Source of the DNA: Nitrosomonas sp. | Lineage (GTDB): Bacteria; Pseudomonadota; Gammaproteobacteria; Burkholderiales; Nitrosomonadaceae | Length of the DNA stretch: 64,000 bases | Assembly: GCA_021582655.1 (NCBI GenBank) | Contig: CP091135.1 | Location: 1,519,474-1,583,473 of the forward strand | Direction of reading: 5' to 3' | In this document: in pieces, positions 8,945-19,074 of the stretch | Layout: each line of letters opens with the position of its first letter | How positions within the stretch are numbered: position 1 is the first letter of the stretch | Position numbers and translations under genes: made by a program | The notes under the pieces: model-generated | Database searches by the model: none | The model's input: only the letters and a program-made list of their open reading frames with translations | What the model was told of the DNA's origin: nothing

Positions 8945-9282
8945 ATAGCGTATGTGATTTAACCACAAAACAATGCAAGCCATGTGAAGGTGGTGTACCG
9001 CCGTTATCAGGGGCTGAAGTTGCCGCTTTGTTGCAACAGCTCGACGGCTGGCAATTGCAGGACGATAAGCGGGTCGCCAAAACCTACCATTTCAAAAATC
9101 ATTACCAAACGATGGCGTTCGTAAATGCAGTGGCATGGCTTTCCCATCGCGAAGATCATCATCCGGACATGCTGGTCGGCTATAATCAATGCGCGGTTAT
9201 TTACATGACGCATGCGATTGGCGGATTGTCCGAAAACGATTTTATTTGCGCAGCGAAAATCGACAAGCTTTTTTCAATTTGA
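8941..9282 (+). CDS. phhB: 4a-hydroxytetrahydrobiopterin dehydratase (pterin carbinolamine dehydratase)
   Basis: 113 residues. It carries the family core with LDGWQLQD, the YHFKNHYQTMAFVNAVAWLSHREDHHPDM-type segment that supplies the active-site histidines, and a final ENDFICAAKID. It recycles the oxidised pterin produced by aromatic amino acid hydroxylases; since no phhA lies nearby, another pterin-linked role is possible. It overlaps the M48 gene by 4 bp, and the next gene starts on a TTG that overlaps its stop (TTGA). Confidence 0.9.
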   Translation: MNSVCDLTTKQCKPCEGGVPPLSGAEVAALLQQLDGWQLQDDKRVAKTYHFKNHYQTMAFVNAVAWLSHREDHHPDMLVGYNQCAVIYMTHAIGGLSENDFICAAKIDKLFSI

Positions 9283-10178
9283 GCGTTAGATCTCAAAAAA
9301 CCGCAAAGCATTTGGAATGCTCGACCGGTCAGGTGATTGCCGCATTCGGCAGGCATTATGCGGTTGAAGCGGGGGCGGGAGCGATCATCTCCTGCGTCAT
9401 GCGCGGCAAAAAGGGTGGCATTGCTTGCGGTGATTGGGTCGAGTATCAGCATACCGCCGCCACATCCGGTGTTATCGAATCAATCAAGCCGCGCTCATCC
9501 AAGCTGTACCGTAGCGACGCTTTCAAAGAAAAAATCATTGCCGCCAATATTACGCAGCTGATAGTTGTAGTTGCTGCGGTACCGAGTTTTAGTGAGGAAT
9601 TGATCAATCGCTGTCTTGTCGCGGCTGAAAGTGAAAGAATCGATGTCTTCATCGTGCTCAACAAAGCCGATCTGGTCGAGCAGGCCCGGACGGCGATGGA
9701 TAGGCTGACGCTTTATCGGGATTTGGGTTATCGCGTGATATCGCTGAGTGCATTGTATGACGCTTCGATCCTGGTGCCTTATTTGGCAGGCCATGCGAGT
9801 GTTTTTGCCGGGCAATCCGGTATGGGCAAATCCACTTTGCTCAATGCGCTGATACCGCAAGCCAACCGTGCAGTCGGTGAAATTTCATTGGCGTTGGATT
9901 CCGGTTGCCATACCACTACTCACTCTCGGATGTATCGGCTTGATCAAGATAGCGCGATCATCGATTCACCCGGATTCCAGGAGTTCGGTCTGAATCATGT
10001 TGCAAAAGAGGATCTGGCGTGGGGATTTGTCGAATTCCGTCCCTATATCGGACGGTGCAGATTCAGTAATTGCAGGCATATCAATGAACCTGGTTGTGCC
10101 ATAGCGCATGCGGTGGAAGTGGGTGGAATCCAATCCAGGCGCTGGGATTTTTATCAAAAGTTTTGTACTCAAATTTAA
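9279..10178 (+). CDS. rsgA: Small ribosomal subunit biogenesis GTPase RsgA
   Basis: A circularly permuted GTPase. From the TTG at 9279 it has 299 residues: an N-terminal OB fold, then G4 NKAD at 128-131, G1 GQSGMGKST at 178-186, G3 DSPG at 229-232, and a zinc knuckle with Cys260, Cys265, His267 and Cys273. It checks maturation of the 30S subunit. No in-frame ATG lies at a sensible place, and upstream starts would cut far into phhB, so the TTG sharing the phhB stop is preferred with moderate certainty. A MITE copy begins 26 bp after its stop. Confidence 0.9.
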   Translation: MSVRSQKTAKHLECSTGQVIAAFGRHYAVEAGAGAIISCVMRGKKGGIACGDWVEYQHTAATSGVIESIKPRSSKLYRSDAFKEKIIAANITQLIVVVAAVPSFSEELINRCLVAAESERIDVFIVLNKADLVEQARTAMDRLTLYRDLGYRVISLSALYDASILVPYLAGHASVFAGQSGMGKSTLLNALIPQANRAVGEISLALDSGCHTTTHSRMYRLDQDSAIIDSPGFQEFGLNHVAKEDLAWGFVEFRPYIGRCRFSNCRHINEPGCAIAHAVEVGGIQSRRWDFYQKFCTQI

Positions 10179-10577
10179 TCGCCCACCGCCTGGTTAAGAT
10201 TTAGGGAAATGCTGATTAATTCGGCGAATGAGATGATGCGCAGGGTGAACGAAACACAGCACCGAGACATATCCTGAAAGAGATGAAGAAGCGAGTTACT
10301 TCACAGCGAAGTGATTCGTTCGTGTGAGCCAATGAGTCAGTGTCTCTGCGGCATTGCAGCTGGTTTTGCGTTTCAGCAAACTGTGACGGAGTATGTTCGC
10401 CGTCGCACGAAAAATGCTTGGATAACAGTGGCGATATGCAGTATTCTTAGAGCGCCCGTTTCTGCGGTTTGTTAGCGCGGTACCTTATCACCAGTGCCGT
10501 TGAAGATGTTCTTGATACCGACATGTCAGAATTATGTCGAAGGTAGAATCCGGTTTCCATTTTCATTTGAGAGTTGA
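10179..10577. other. Intergenic region between rsgA and manC
   Basis: 399 bp without a coding frame. The first part holds MITE copy 1 (10205-10345). The remaining roughly 230 bp before manC shows no recognised motif; the manC promoter must lie here. Confidence 0.6.
10205..10345 (+). repeat. MITE-like element, copy 1 (141 bp)
   Basis: The left end GGAAATGCTGATTAATTCGGC matches the other three copies, and the right end (GCCAATGAGTCAGTGTCT) is the most diverged of the family. The left flank is TTAG; the right flank (CTGC) no longer matches, so the target duplication has decayed. It lies 26 bp downstream of the rsgA stop. It encodes nothing. Confidence 0.75.
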
Positions 10578-12023
10578 ATGAACACGTTAATTCCTATCAT
10601 TTTGTCCGGAGGTTCCGGAACACGCCTATGGCCCCTTTCCCGTGAGAAGCATCCTAAGCAGTTGTTATCTCTGGTAAACGAAGATTCGCTGTTACAAGCC
10701 ACCGTTCGGCGTTTGGACGGCCTCGAAGGTGTGAAGTTGAGTGCGCCGATTATTGTGTGCAATGAGGAGTATCGCTTTGAGATTGCAGAGCAGTTGCGTC
10801 TGATGAATAGAAAAGGCGCCATCCTGCTTGAGCCTGTTGGACGAAATACGGCGCCTGCTCTGACATTGGCTGCGCTCGCCGCATCCCGGTTCGATGACGA
10901 TCCTGTGTTGTTGGTGATGCCCTCGGATCATGTGATCATGGATATCGCAGCGTTTCAAGCTGTTGTGTTGGAAGGCATGACGCTCGCATCGGCAGGAAAT
11001 GTCGTGACTTTCGGAGTAACACCGGATACTCCGGAAACAGGATATGGATATATACAAGTAGGTGATTTGATTAATGATTCCACCGCGCATTACATTGCTC
11101 GCTTTGTCGAAAAACCGGATGCACAGACTGCGCAAGCCTATCTGGATTCAGGTGATTATCTCTGGAATAGCGGATTATTTATGATGCGCGCATCGACATG
11201 GCTAACCACCATTGAAAAGTGCAGGCCGGATATTCTTGCGGCATGCCGCAACGCGTGGGCGCAGGGTTCGGTCGACGGTGACTTTTGGCGTGTCGGAAAG
11301 GATGCATTTGCGCAGTGTCCCAGCGATTCGATCGATTATGCCGTGATGGAGCGCTTAACCGCGCACGGCGGTCAAATGGCTGCCGGTATAGTTATTCCGC
11401 TGGCGGCAACATGGTCCGATATCGGCGCTTGGAGTTCTTTATGGCAGGTACTTTCCAAAGATGGCAGCGGAAACGTGTCGAAAGGCGATGTGGTATTAAA
11501 AAACTGTCGCGATACTCTCGCAATCTCGGAAAGTCGCTTGGTTGCGTGTATTGGGGTCGATAATATCGTTGTCGTGGAAACACCGGATGCGATCTTGGTT
11601 GTGCATAAAGACAAAACGCAAGAAGTAAAATTGATCGCTGACCTGCTGAAACAGCAAGGCCGCTCTGAAGGGCAACTGCATCGTAAAGTATTCCGTCCGT
11701 GGGGCTGGTACGATGGGATCGATATTGGCGAGCGCTTTCAAGTAAAGCGCATTGTCGTCAAACCGGGCGCGGCACTATCACTGCAGATGCATCATCATCG
11801 TGCCGAGCATTGGGTTGTTGTGCGTGGTACCGCGAGCGTTACGCGAAACGATGAGGTCTATCTGGTTTCGGAGAATGAATCGACTTATATTCCTCTCGGC
11901 ACCAGGCACCGCTTGGAAAATCCCGGGTGCGTTCCCCTCGAGATGATAGAAATTCAATCAGGCTCTTACCTCGGAGAAGACGACATCGTTCGCTTTGAAG
12001 ACATTTATGGACGAAAGCAATGA
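10578..12023 (+). CDS. manC: Mannose-1-phosphate guanylyltransferase / mannose-6-phosphate isomerase
   Basis: A 481-residue bifunctional enzyme. The N-terminal nucleotidyltransferase carries LSGGSGTRLWPLSREKHPKQ at residues 9-28 and FVEKPD near 175; the C-terminal cupin-type isomerase domain (about 375-481) carries RPWGWYDGIDIG and QMHHHRAEHWVVV metal ligands. It makes GDP-mannose for polysaccharides. The 3' end overlaps the convergent cysQ gene by 19 bp. No glycosyltransferase locus is adjacent. Confidence 0.95.
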   Translation: MNTLIPIILSGGSGTRLWPLSREKHPKQLLSLVNEDSLLQATVRRLDGLEGVKLSAPIIVCNEEYRFEIAEQLRLMNRKGAILLEPVGRNTAPALTLAALAASRFDDDPVLLVMPSDHVIMDIAAFQAVVLEGMTLASAGNVVTFGVTPDTPETGYGYIQVGDLINDSTAHYIARFVEKPDAQTAQAYLDSGDYLWNSGLFMMRASTWLTTIEKCRPDILAACRNAWAQGSVDGDFWRVGKDAFAQCPSDSIDYAVMERLTAHGGQMAAGIVIPLAATWSDIGAWSSLWQVLSKDGSGNVSKGDVVLKNCRDTLAISESRLVACIGVDNIVVVETPDAILVVHKDKTQEVKLIADLLKQQGRSEGQLHRKVFRPWGWYDGIDIGERFQVKRIVVKPGAALSLQMHHHRAEHWVVVRGTASVTRNDEVYLVSENESTYIPLGTRHRLENPGCVPLEMIEIQSGSYLGEDDIVRFEDIYGRKQ

Positions 12024-12799
12024 TCAGCGAAACCGGCGCCGCAAGCAATGAAATGCGGATTTAGCACGGGGCGATCGAGACCATAGCGGAGTGCAGTGCG
12101 ATCCAATGTAATTACCGAACCGCCGGCGGCTTCAACAATGCACTGGCCAGCTGCGGTGTCCCATTGACTGGTTAGGCCAAAGCGCGGATAAATATCGGCT
12201 GCGCCTTCGGCAACCCGACAAAACTTGAGTGAGCTGCCGGCAGCATAAAAATTATATGGAACGGACAATTTCTTCAGCCATTCATCCATTTCGGCGGTTG
12301 CATGCGATTGACTGCCGATGATGCGAAGCGTTTGTCCTTCCTGATAGTTGGTGACCTGTAGCCGAGTGTCGCCTTGATTGTCCCGTCGCCAAGCACCTAG
12401 GTCGTTGCTGGCAAAATACAGCGTATTCAAAGCCGGTGCCGCCACTATACCCGCTATCGGGCGGCCTGCATCGATTAAAGCGATATTTACTGTGAATTCG
12501 TTGCTGCGCTTCAGAAATTCTTTGGTGCCATCGAGTGGGTCAACCAGAAAGAATCGCTGTATCGATTGATCCAAACCGCTGTCGAATTCCTCCGAAAGCA
12601 CCGGGATATCGGGATAAGCATCTGCCAAGGCGGCTCGGATTAAGCGATCGGCCCGCAGGTCCGCTTCGGTCAACGGACTGTCGTCTTTTTTGGTCCAGGT
12701 AGTGATATCGCCCTGATAAACCACCATGATTTCTTTTCCGGCCGCCTGCGCGATTTCGATCAGGCGTTCGATGAAATTCGGATGAAGTGGTGTGCTCAT
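12005..12799 (-). CDS. cysQ: 3'(2'),5'-bisphosphate nucleotidase CysQ
   Basis: A 264-residue inositol-monophosphatase-fold enzyme with the metal-binding motifs [12 protein letters not shown] near residues 40-51, [12 protein letters not shown] near 83-94 and [17 protein letters not shown] near 205-221. It removes the 3'-phosphate of PAP, the by-product of PAPS use. It overlaps the start of cysC by 4 bp, so the two sulfate-activation genes are translationally coupled. Confidence 0.93.
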   Translation of the reverse strand: MSTPLHPNFIERLIEIAQAAGKEIMVVYQGDITTWTKKDDSPLTEADLRADRLIRAALADAYPDIPVLSEEFDSGLDQSIQRFFLVDPLDGTKEFLKRSNEFTVNIALIDAGRPIAGIVAAPALNTLYFASNDLGAWRRDNQGDTRLQVTNYQEGQTLRIIGSQSHATAEMDEWLKKLSVPYNFYAAGSSLKFCRVAEGAADIYPRFGLTSQWDTAAGQCIVEAAGGSVITLDRTALRYGLDRPVLNPHFIACGAGFADHCFRP

Positions 12800-13500
12800 T
12801 TACGCTCGCTTTCGCAGGCAATCAGCTTGCGTTCCCGTAACATCATCAAAACTTGATCGACACAGGTTTCCAACGGTAAGTTGCCGGTGTTTACGGTTAA
12901 CTCCGGATTGAGCGGTGCTTCGTAAGGCGATGAGATACCGGTAAACTCTTTAACCTGGCCGGCTCGGGCCCGCTGATACAATCCTTTCACATCACGGCTT
13001 TCGCAGACTTCAAGTGGGGCGGTACAATGAATTTCGATGAAGTCGCCTGGTGGGAATATATTGCGCGCCCGCTCACGATCATCGCGAAAAGGGGAAATAA
13101 ATGCGGTCATGGCGATAATACCGGCATCAGTCAACAGTTTTGCAGCTTCTGCGATGCGACGGATATTCTCACGGCGATCGTTTATCGAAAAACCTAAATC
13201 ACTGCATAAGCCGTGTCGGACATTATCGCCATCCAGTACATAAGTGTGGCAGCCGTGTTGATGTAATTTTTCTTCAACTGCGTGTGCCAGTGTCGATTTG
13301 CCGGATCCAGATAAACCGGTAAACCACAACACGCAGGCACGGTGTCCGTTTTGCTCTTCTCGTTTTTCCCGGGTGATGCTGGCAGAATGCCACTTGATGT
13401 TACTGCTTTTGATTTCATTTTTCTGCATTTCGTTTCTTTTAGAAGATGATACGGATGATTGCGGCGACGTATCATGGGTTGAAGTAATATTCTTTTTCAT
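12796..13500 (-). CDS. cysC: Adenylylsulfate (APS) kinase
   Basis: A 234-residue protein with P-loop [11 protein letters not shown] near 63-73, [16 protein letters not shown] and [13 protein letters not shown], all typical of APS kinase, which makes PAPS from APS. The first roughly 35 residues are polar, Ser/Lys-rich and not part of the fold; an internal ATG at 13428 would give 210 residues, closer to the usual length. Neither start has a clear ribosome-binding site. The neighbour cysQ points to PAPS/PAP turnover, for assimilation or sulfation of a carbohydrate. Confidence 0.92.
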   Translation of the reverse strand: MKKNITSTHDTSPQSSVSSSKRNEMQKNEIKSSNIKWHSASITREKREEQNGHRACVLWFTGLSGSGKSTLAHAVEEKLHQHGCHTYVLDGDNVRHGLCSDLGFSINDRRENIRRIAEAAKLLTDAGIIAMTAFISPFRDDRERARNIFPPGDFIEIHCTAPLEVCESRDVKGLYQRARAGQVKEFTGISSPYEAPLNPELTVNTGNLPLETCVDQVLMMLRERKLIACESERK

Positions 13501-13778
13501 GGTGGATGATAAGATCAGAAGGTAGTTTGATCAAGCCCAACGATAAGCTTTATAGTTACTTGCGGAATATGCTTGCAGTGATTCCTCATGAATTCCATCG
13601 GGTTCTTGGCCGTTCAATTGTGCTTATGGAATAGCGGCTCATTGCTCTCAATATTGAGGATTCGTTCGCAGTTTGTCACTGTGTCGTGAAATTACCCGGT
13701 CGGCCATTCAAAAATAACGATGTTCCAAGAATTTTATTTATCTTGGTTGCCTGATTGCGCCAGGGAGGGGCGTGCAAT

Positions 13779-14831
13779 TCAATCAAAATGCAATCCCGGA
13801 ATACCGGTACGTTGTATACGAATCGCATTATTGCCCTGCTCATACGCCAGTAACTTTCCTTCGCGTTGCCACAAGCGAAATGCCAACGCGTGGGTTAGCA
13901 CGCGAATCGGATAGTCGCGCGGGAGGGTTTGCAAGTAAGGCTGGATGGTGGTGAAATCGGTGGCGCCGTACTGTTGCATGATGAAGCGTAGTCCGCCATT
14001 TGCCGGACCGATATTGTATGCTAGTAGCCCTAAGAACAAATCGCCTTTCATTTCGGCCAGATAGTGCTTTAGTGTGGCAGCGGCGACAAATGCATTATGG
14101 CGCGGGTCTTGCAGCGTGACTTGGTTTACATTGAGGCGGTTGCGCGCTTGCGCAACCGCCGCCTCTGGCACTTTGGTGATCTGGAATAAACCGCGGCCAC
14201 CATCAAGGCTGTCCCTGGGCAAAAATGATGATTCGGTAGCGGCGAGGCCGTGTAATAAATGCGCGTCGATGGCAAACGACCGCGCTGCATCGTTAATTGC
14301 TTGTTGATATGATATGGAACGATCGATCAGTTTCTGCAATTGTGTGCTGTCATAACGGCGGTAATGCGCATAAACCTGGTGGGCAATCGTCACTCGGCTT
14401 GCTTCCGCTTTGCCGCCGATCAACGTGCGAAAATTGCCGTATGCAGTGAGAAACGGATCTTGGGTGAGCAGCCAACCGGTATAACCGACAAGCAATATCA
14501 ATAGTGCCGGCATCAGCCAGTCGGCATAATTCTGTAACCAGGTGCGTAACCGCCACCAACCGATGAGCAATAGCGCCGCTGCCAGGATAAATCCGGAGAC
14601 GCCAGCGGCGAACGGCAGCAAATGATTCAGCAAATGCGTGCCGGAAAACCAGTTCGCGAAGTGTCCAAGCAAGGCGATGATAGCACAGACGAAAACGAGA
14701 GCGAGGCTGATGATTTCCAAACCGGCGAGTACGAGACGCCGCTGCCAGTGAGTCGATCGGTAGTGGCGCGTTGATTTTCTGGAAAATTGATTGGCCGGCG
14801 GATACTTACGCTTGGGCTGGGCCTTTGCCAT
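13779..14831 (-). CDS. Membrane-anchored lytic transglycosylase (SLT domain)
   Basis: 350 residues. A basic N-terminus is followed by three hydrophobic helices (about 32-55, 68-92 and 105-122), then a soluble SLT domain with the catalytic Glu in LAATESSF, GRGLFQITK and LLAYNIGPANGGL. It should cleave glycan strands of peptidoglycan from the inner membrane. Three N-terminal helices ahead of an SLT domain is less common than a single anchor or lipoprotein signal. It lies 24 bp downstream of uvrB on the same strand. The 278 bp after cysC and before this gene hold no recognised feature. Confidence 0.88.
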   Translation of the reverse strand: MAKAQPKRKYPPANQFSRKSTRHYRSTHWQRRLVLAGLEIISLALVFVCAIIALLGHFANWFSGTHLLNHLLPFAAGVSGFILAAALLLIGWWRLRTWLQNYADWLMPALLILLVGYTGWLLTQDPFLTAYGNFRTLIGGKAEASRVTIAHQVYAHYRRYDSTQLQKLIDRSISYQQAINDAARSFAIDAHLLHGLAATESSFLPRDSLDGGRGLFQITKVPEAAVAQARNRLNVNQVTLQDPRHNAFVAAATLKHYLAEMKGDLFLGLLAYNIGPANGGLRFIMQQYGATDFTTIQPYLQTLPRDYPIRVLTHALAFRLWQREGKLLAYEQGNNAIRIQRTGIPGLHFD

Positions 14832-14855
14832 GGTGTTGTTTCCGAGAAAAGTATG

Positions 14856-16886
14856 TTACGCGACATCGGTAAAGCCGATCAGCAGCTTGTTTTTTAGATT
14901 TTTCAATTCATCCCGGAACGCCGCCGCCTGTTCGAATTCAAGATTCTTCGCGGCGGTGAGCATTTTTTTCTCGACACGTTGAATTTCCTTGGATAGCTGT
15001 GTTTGGTCCATGGCATCATAACGCGCTCGTTGCTGTGCCGCTTTGTGATTTTGCTGCGCGGCTTCATGGTTGTATACGCCGTCAATCAAGTCTTTGATGC
15101 GCTTGTGCACCGAGCGTGGGGTGATTTGATGCTGTTGGTTGTGCTGCAATTGTCTCAGGCGGCGTCGATTGGTTTCGTCGATTGCCACGCGCATTGATTT
15201 GGTGACGGTGTCGGCGTACAGGATTGCGGTACCGTTGATATGCCGCGCCGCACGACCGATGGTTTGGATCAATGAGCGTTCGGAGCGTAAAAATCCTTCC
15301 TTATCGGCGTCCAGAATTGCTACCAGCGATACTTCCGGAATATCCAGCCCTTCACGCAGCAAATTGATGCCTACCAGTACATCGAACTGGCCCAAGCGCA
15401 AATCGCGAATGATTTCGACACGCTCCACGGTATCGATGTCCGAGTGCAGGTAGCGCACCTTGATGCGGTGATCGGTAAAATAATCGGTCAAATCCTCGGC
15501 CATGCGCTTGGTCAACGTCGTCACCAGTACGCGCTCGTTTTTCGCCGTGCGCAAATTGACTTCCGACATCAAATCGTCGACCTGGGTTGTTACCGAGCGT
15601 ACCTCGATGATCGGATCGACCAATCCGGTGGGGCGCACCACTTGCTCCACCACCTGCCCGCTATGCCGGTTTTCGTAATCCGCTGGAGTAGCGGAAACAA
15701 AAATGGTTTGCGGCATTCTTTTTTCGAATTCTTCAAAGCGTAATGGCCGGTTATCCAGCGCCGACGGCAAACGAAAACCGTAATTCACCAGATTTTCCTT
15801 GCGCGATCGGTCGCCACGGAACATGCCGCCGATCTGCGGCACGGTGACGTGGCTTTCGTCGATGATCATCAACGCATTTGGCGGTAAATAATCGAGTAAA
15901 GTCGGTGGCGGTTCACCGGGATTCTTGCCTGATAAATGGCGCGAATAATTCTCGATGCCCTTGCAAAAACCCAGTTCGTTGAGCATTTCGAGATCGAAGC
16001 GGGTGCGCTGCTCCAGTCGTTGCGCTTCTACCAGGCGATTTTCCCGGTGAAAGTAATCCAGCCGTTCGCGCAGCTCGGTTTTGATGGTCTCGATAGCGCG
16101 CAGCGTGGTGCTGCGCGGCGTCACGTAGTGGCTGGATGGATAGACGGTGAATCGTGCGATCGTTTGCAGCAGGCGGCCGGTCAGCGGATCGAACAGCGAC
16201 AGCGCATCCACTTCATCGTCGAACAATGAAATACGCAGCGCGGCTTCCGAATTTTCTGCCGGAAATACATCGACCACATCGCCACGGACGCGGAATACGC
16301 CGCGCTTGAACTCCAGTTCGTTGCGTTCGTATTGCATTTCGGTAAGTCGCTTGATGATGTCGCGTTGTGATATTTTTTCATTGCGGCGTACGTGCAAAAT
16401 CATACCGTGATAATCGACCGGGTCGCCGATACCATATATGCACGATACCGTGGCGACGATAATGACATCCTCACGTTCCAGCAGCGATTTGGTCGCCGAT
16501 AGGCGCATTTGTTCAATGTGATCGTTGATGCTGGAATCTTTTTCGATGAACAGATCGCGTGCCGGTACATACGCTTCCGGCTGGTAGTAATCGTAGTACG
16601 ATACGAAATACTCGATTGCATGGTCGGGGAAGAATTCGCGCATTTCCGCGTACAGTTGCGCCGCCAAGGTTTTATTCGGCGCGATCACGATCGCCGGACG
16701 TCCGAGTCGGGCGATCATGTTGGCGACAGTATAAGTTTTTCCGGAACCGGTTACGCCAAGCAGTGTTTGAAATGCCAAGCCGTCATTGATGCCTTCGACC
16801 AGCTGCGCGATCGCCGCCGGTTGATCGCCTGCGGGCGGAAACGCTTGATGCAATTGATAAGGGCTATTGGGGAAGGTTACGATCAC
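14856..16886 (-). CDS. uvrB: Excinuclease ABC subunit B
   Basis: 676 residues. Walker [14 protein letters not shown] is at about 44-56; the beta-hairpin region ([18 protein letters not shown]), DESHVT, the C-terminal helicase half ([39 protein letters not shown]) and a terminal UVR domain ([22 protein letters not shown] type) for UvrC contact are all seen. It is the damage-verification helicase of nucleotide excision repair. It is divergent from the aminotransferase gene, with 77 bp between. Confidence 0.97.
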   Translation of the reverse strand: MIVTFPNSPYQLHQAFPPAGDQPAAIAQLVEGINDGLAFQTLLGVTGSGKTYTVANMIARLGRPAIVIAPNKTLAAQLYAEMREFFPDHAIEYFVSYYDYYQPEAYVPARDLFIEKDSSINDHIEQMRLSATKSLLEREDVIIVATVSCIYGIGDPVDYHGMILHVRRNEKISQRDIIKRLTEMQYERNELEFKRGVFRVRGDVVDVFPAENSEAALRISLFDDEVDALSLFDPLTGRLLQTIARFTVYPSSHYVTPRSTTLRAIETIKTELRERLDYFHRENRLVEAQRLEQRTRFDLEMLNELGFCKGIENYSRHLSGKNPGEPPPTLLDYLPPNALMIIDESHVTVPQIGGMFRGDRSRKENLVNYGFRLPSALDNRPLRFEEFEKRMPQTIFVSATPADYENRHSGQVVEQVVRPTGLVDPIIEVRSVTTQVDDLMSEVNLRTAKNERVLVTTLTKRMAEDLTDYFTDHRIKVRYLHSDIDTVERVEIIRDLRLGQFDVLVGINLLREGLDIPEVSLVAILDADKEGFLRSERSLIQTIGRAARHINGTAILYADTVTKSMRVAIDETNRRRLRQLQHNQQHQITPRSVHKRIKDLIDGVYNHEAAQQNHKAAQQRARYDAMDQTQLSKEIQRVEKKMLTAAKNLEFEQAAAFRDELKNLKNKLLIGFTDVA

Positions 16887-16963
16887 GGGTATAATTTCGC
16901 CACCAATTTGTTTGTCGTCTTATTTTACCATGCCGGTTTATCTATTTTAGTGCGAGGATTTTT

Positions 16964-18157
16964 GTGGAACTCTCTAACCGCGTTCAAACCATCAAACCAT
17001 CACCCACGCTTGCGGTTACCGCACGCGCCGCGAAACTGAAAGCCGAAGGGAAAGATATCATCGGGTTAGGTGCCGGCGAGCCCGATTTCGATACCCCGCA
17101 GCACATCAAAGATGCCGCAATTGCCGCTATCAATAAGGGACAGACGAAATACACGCCGGTCAGCGGAACGCCGGGTTTGAAAGCCGCGATTGTAGGAAAG
17201 TTCAAGCGTGAAAACGGTTTTGAATTCGAATCCAAGCAAATTCTGGTTTCTTGCGGTGGTAAACAAAGCTTTTTTAACCTGGCGCTGTCGGTGATCAATC
17301 CTGGCGATGAAGTCATCATTCCCGCACCGTATTGGGTTTCCTATCCCGATATCGTTTTGATTGCGGAAGGTAAGCCGGTTTTTATCCAGGCAGGGATCGA
17401 GCAGCAGTTCAAGATAACAGCGCAGCAACTGGAAGCGGCGATTACGCCCAAAACCAAAATGTTCGTGATCAACAGCCCGAGCAATCCGTCGGGCGCCGTA
17501 TACACGCAAGATGAATTGAAGGCATTGGGGGCGGTGTTACGCAAACATCCGCAAATCTTGATCGCAACCGACGACATGTATGAACATATCCTGTTATCGG
17601 CGCAACGATTCGTTAACATTGTCAACGCGTGTCCGGATTTAATGCCGCAAACCGTGGTTTTGAACGGTGTTTCGAAAGCGTATTCGATGACGGGATGGCG
17701 TATCGGTTATTGCGGCGGACCTGCGCATATCATCACCGCGATGGAAAACGTGCAATCGCAAAGCACTTCCAATCCGAGTTCGATTTCGCAGGCAGCGGCG
17801 GAAGTCGCATTAAACGGCGATCAAAGCTGCATGCTGCCGATGGTGGCGGCATTCAAGGAGCGTAACGTTTTTGTGGCGGAGCAATTAAATCGCATGAACG
17901 GGGTTCGTTGTCTACTTGCCGACGGCGCTTTCTATGCATTTGCCGATGTTCGTGAATCGATCGGCGCCTTACATGATAAGCAACTGATCAGCGCGGCGGA
18001 CGATATCGCTTACAGCGAATATCTGCTGGTCAATGCTGGCGTCGCCGTGGTTCCGGGTTCCGCTTTTGGTTGTGACGGCTATATCCGATTGTCTTTCGCA
18101 ACCTCAATGGAAAATCTGCAACAAGCATTAACCCGGATTAACAATGTGTTGAAGTAA
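16964..18157 (+). CDS. Pyridoxal-phosphate aminotransferase, aspartate/aromatic (AspC/AatA class I)
   Basis: A 397-residue class I aminotransferase. LGAGEPDFDTPQHI lies near residues 35-48, NSPSNPSGAVY near 168, the PLP lysine is in NGVSKAYSMTGWRIGY near 233, and the substrate carboxylate Arg is in GYIRLSFA near the C-terminus. It most likely interconverts aspartate and oxaloacetate, possibly prephenate/arogenate as in related enzymes. The start is a GTG preceded by GAGGA at 8 nt. Confidence 0.9.
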   Translation: MELSNRVQTIKPSPTLAVTARAAKLKAEGKDIIGLGAGEPDFDTPQHIKDAAIAAINKGQTKYTPVSGTPGLKAAIVGKFKRENGFEFESKQILVSCGGKQSFFNLALSVINPGDEVIIPAPYWVSYPDIVLIAEGKPVFIQAGIEQQFKITAQQLEAAITPKTKMFVINSPSNPSGAVYTQDELKALGAVLRKHPQILIATDDMYEHILLSAQRFVNIVNACPDLMPQTVVLNGVSKAYSMTGWRIGYCGGPAHIITAMENVQSQSTSNPSSISQAAAEVALNGDQSCMLPMVAAFKERNVFVAEQLNRMNGVRCLLADGAFYAFADVRESIGALHDKQLISAADDIAYSEYLLVNAGVAVVPGSAFGCDGYIRLSFATSMENLQQALTRINNVLK

Positions 18158-18185
18158 TGCGCGGTGAGTTTCCGGATCCCGTGTT

Positions 18186-18728
18186 TTAGTGTAATTCCGC
18201 TACCGCTGCAGCCGCTTTTTTGGTTTTTCCGGCGCGTGACGGGATATTGCACAATCCACACACATGATTCGAATGGATTTCAAGTGAGTGCACGACAAAA
18301 TTGCCTTTGCAGCTTACGCACGGTTTGACACACAATACGCTGCTCTCAACGAAGCGAACCAAGGTCCAGGCGCGCGTTAAACTTAAAACTTTTTCCAGTT
18401 GGTTGGTATCGACGTGTTCAAGATATAACCGGTAACTCTTGATCAGCGCGTCAATGCCGTCGATGCCGGTATGTGTAGTGACGAAACGATGGATATTGAT
18501 GAATAATGACGAATGCATGTTGGGTTGCCAACTCATGAACCAGTCTTCCGAGTATGGCAGCATACCTTTCGGCGGCGATACGCTGCGGATCTCCTTGTAC
18601 AACTTGACCAATCGTTCCCGGCTCAAATCGGTATTCGTTTCGAGTACCTGAAGCCGCGCACCCAATTGAATTAACTCTGTTGCCAACTGAATTTGTTTTG
18701 CTTCGGTCAAAATACTGCGGTTACGCAT
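18186..18728 (-). CDS. flhC: Flagellar master regulator subunit FlhC
   Basis: 180 residues with the FlhC core and a C-terminal zinc-binding cluster built from CVKPCVSCKG and HVCGLC. With FlhD it forms the heteromeric activator of class II flagellar operons, recruiting sigma-70 RNA polymerase. It lies 28 bp downstream of flhD. No motA/motB or flagellar structural genes are adjacent. Confidence 0.93.
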   Translation of the reverse strand: MRNRSILTEAKQIQLATELIQLGARLQVLETNTDLSRERLVKLYKEIRSVSPPKGMLPYSEDWFMSWQPNMHSSLFINIHRFVTTHTGIDGIDALIKSYRLYLEHVDTNQLEKVLSLTRAWTLVRFVESSVLCVKPCVSCKGNFVVHSLEIHSNHVCGLCNIPSRAGKTKKAAAAVAELH

Positions 18729-18756
18729 AATATTCTCCTTTCAGCGCATGAATCGG

Positions 18757-19074
18757 TTAAGCAATCGCTTCGGCAGGTTTGCCGGCCATTAAGATTGCGG
18801 CGTGTGATTTTGTAATCGTCTGATCGCGATTGTCGCTGGACAGCATCTCGGCGATTAACCGGTCGTCAAAACGAAAACGGCACAACAACATATTCGATGC
18901 CGCCATTTTGATTAATTGCGAGGAGCTTAATTTTTCCAGAATACGCGCCACATCGTCGCCGATTCCTAGGCGGTACATGGCGGCTACTCTGTCGTCATGC
19001 AGCATTTCCCTGGCGAGTAGCAGGTAGCTCAAGTTGAGTTCTTTGATTTCGTCCAGAATTTGATTGGCTTCCAT
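18757..19074 (-). CDS. flhD: Flagellar master regulator subunit FlhD
   Basis: 105 residues with the FlhD pattern: EIKELNLSYLLLAREMLHDDR near 9-30, a helix-turn-helix region with LEKLSSSQLIKMAASNMLLCRFRF near 47-70. A GGGAG ribosome-binding site lies 7 nt upstream of the ATG at 19074. The 398 bp upstream are non-coding and probably carry the master promoter and its control sites. Confidence 0.92.
   Translation of the reverse strand: MEANQILDEIKELNLSYLLLAREMLHDDRVAAMYRLGIGDDVARILEKLSSSQLIKMAASNMLLCRFRFDDRLIAEMLSSDNRDQTITKSHAAILMAGKPAEAIA

Noticed and set aside
12796..13500. cysC/cysQ as part of the encapsulin sulfur locus
   Set aside because: They lie 28 kb away on the other strand beside manC; only a pathway link exists, not a genomic one.
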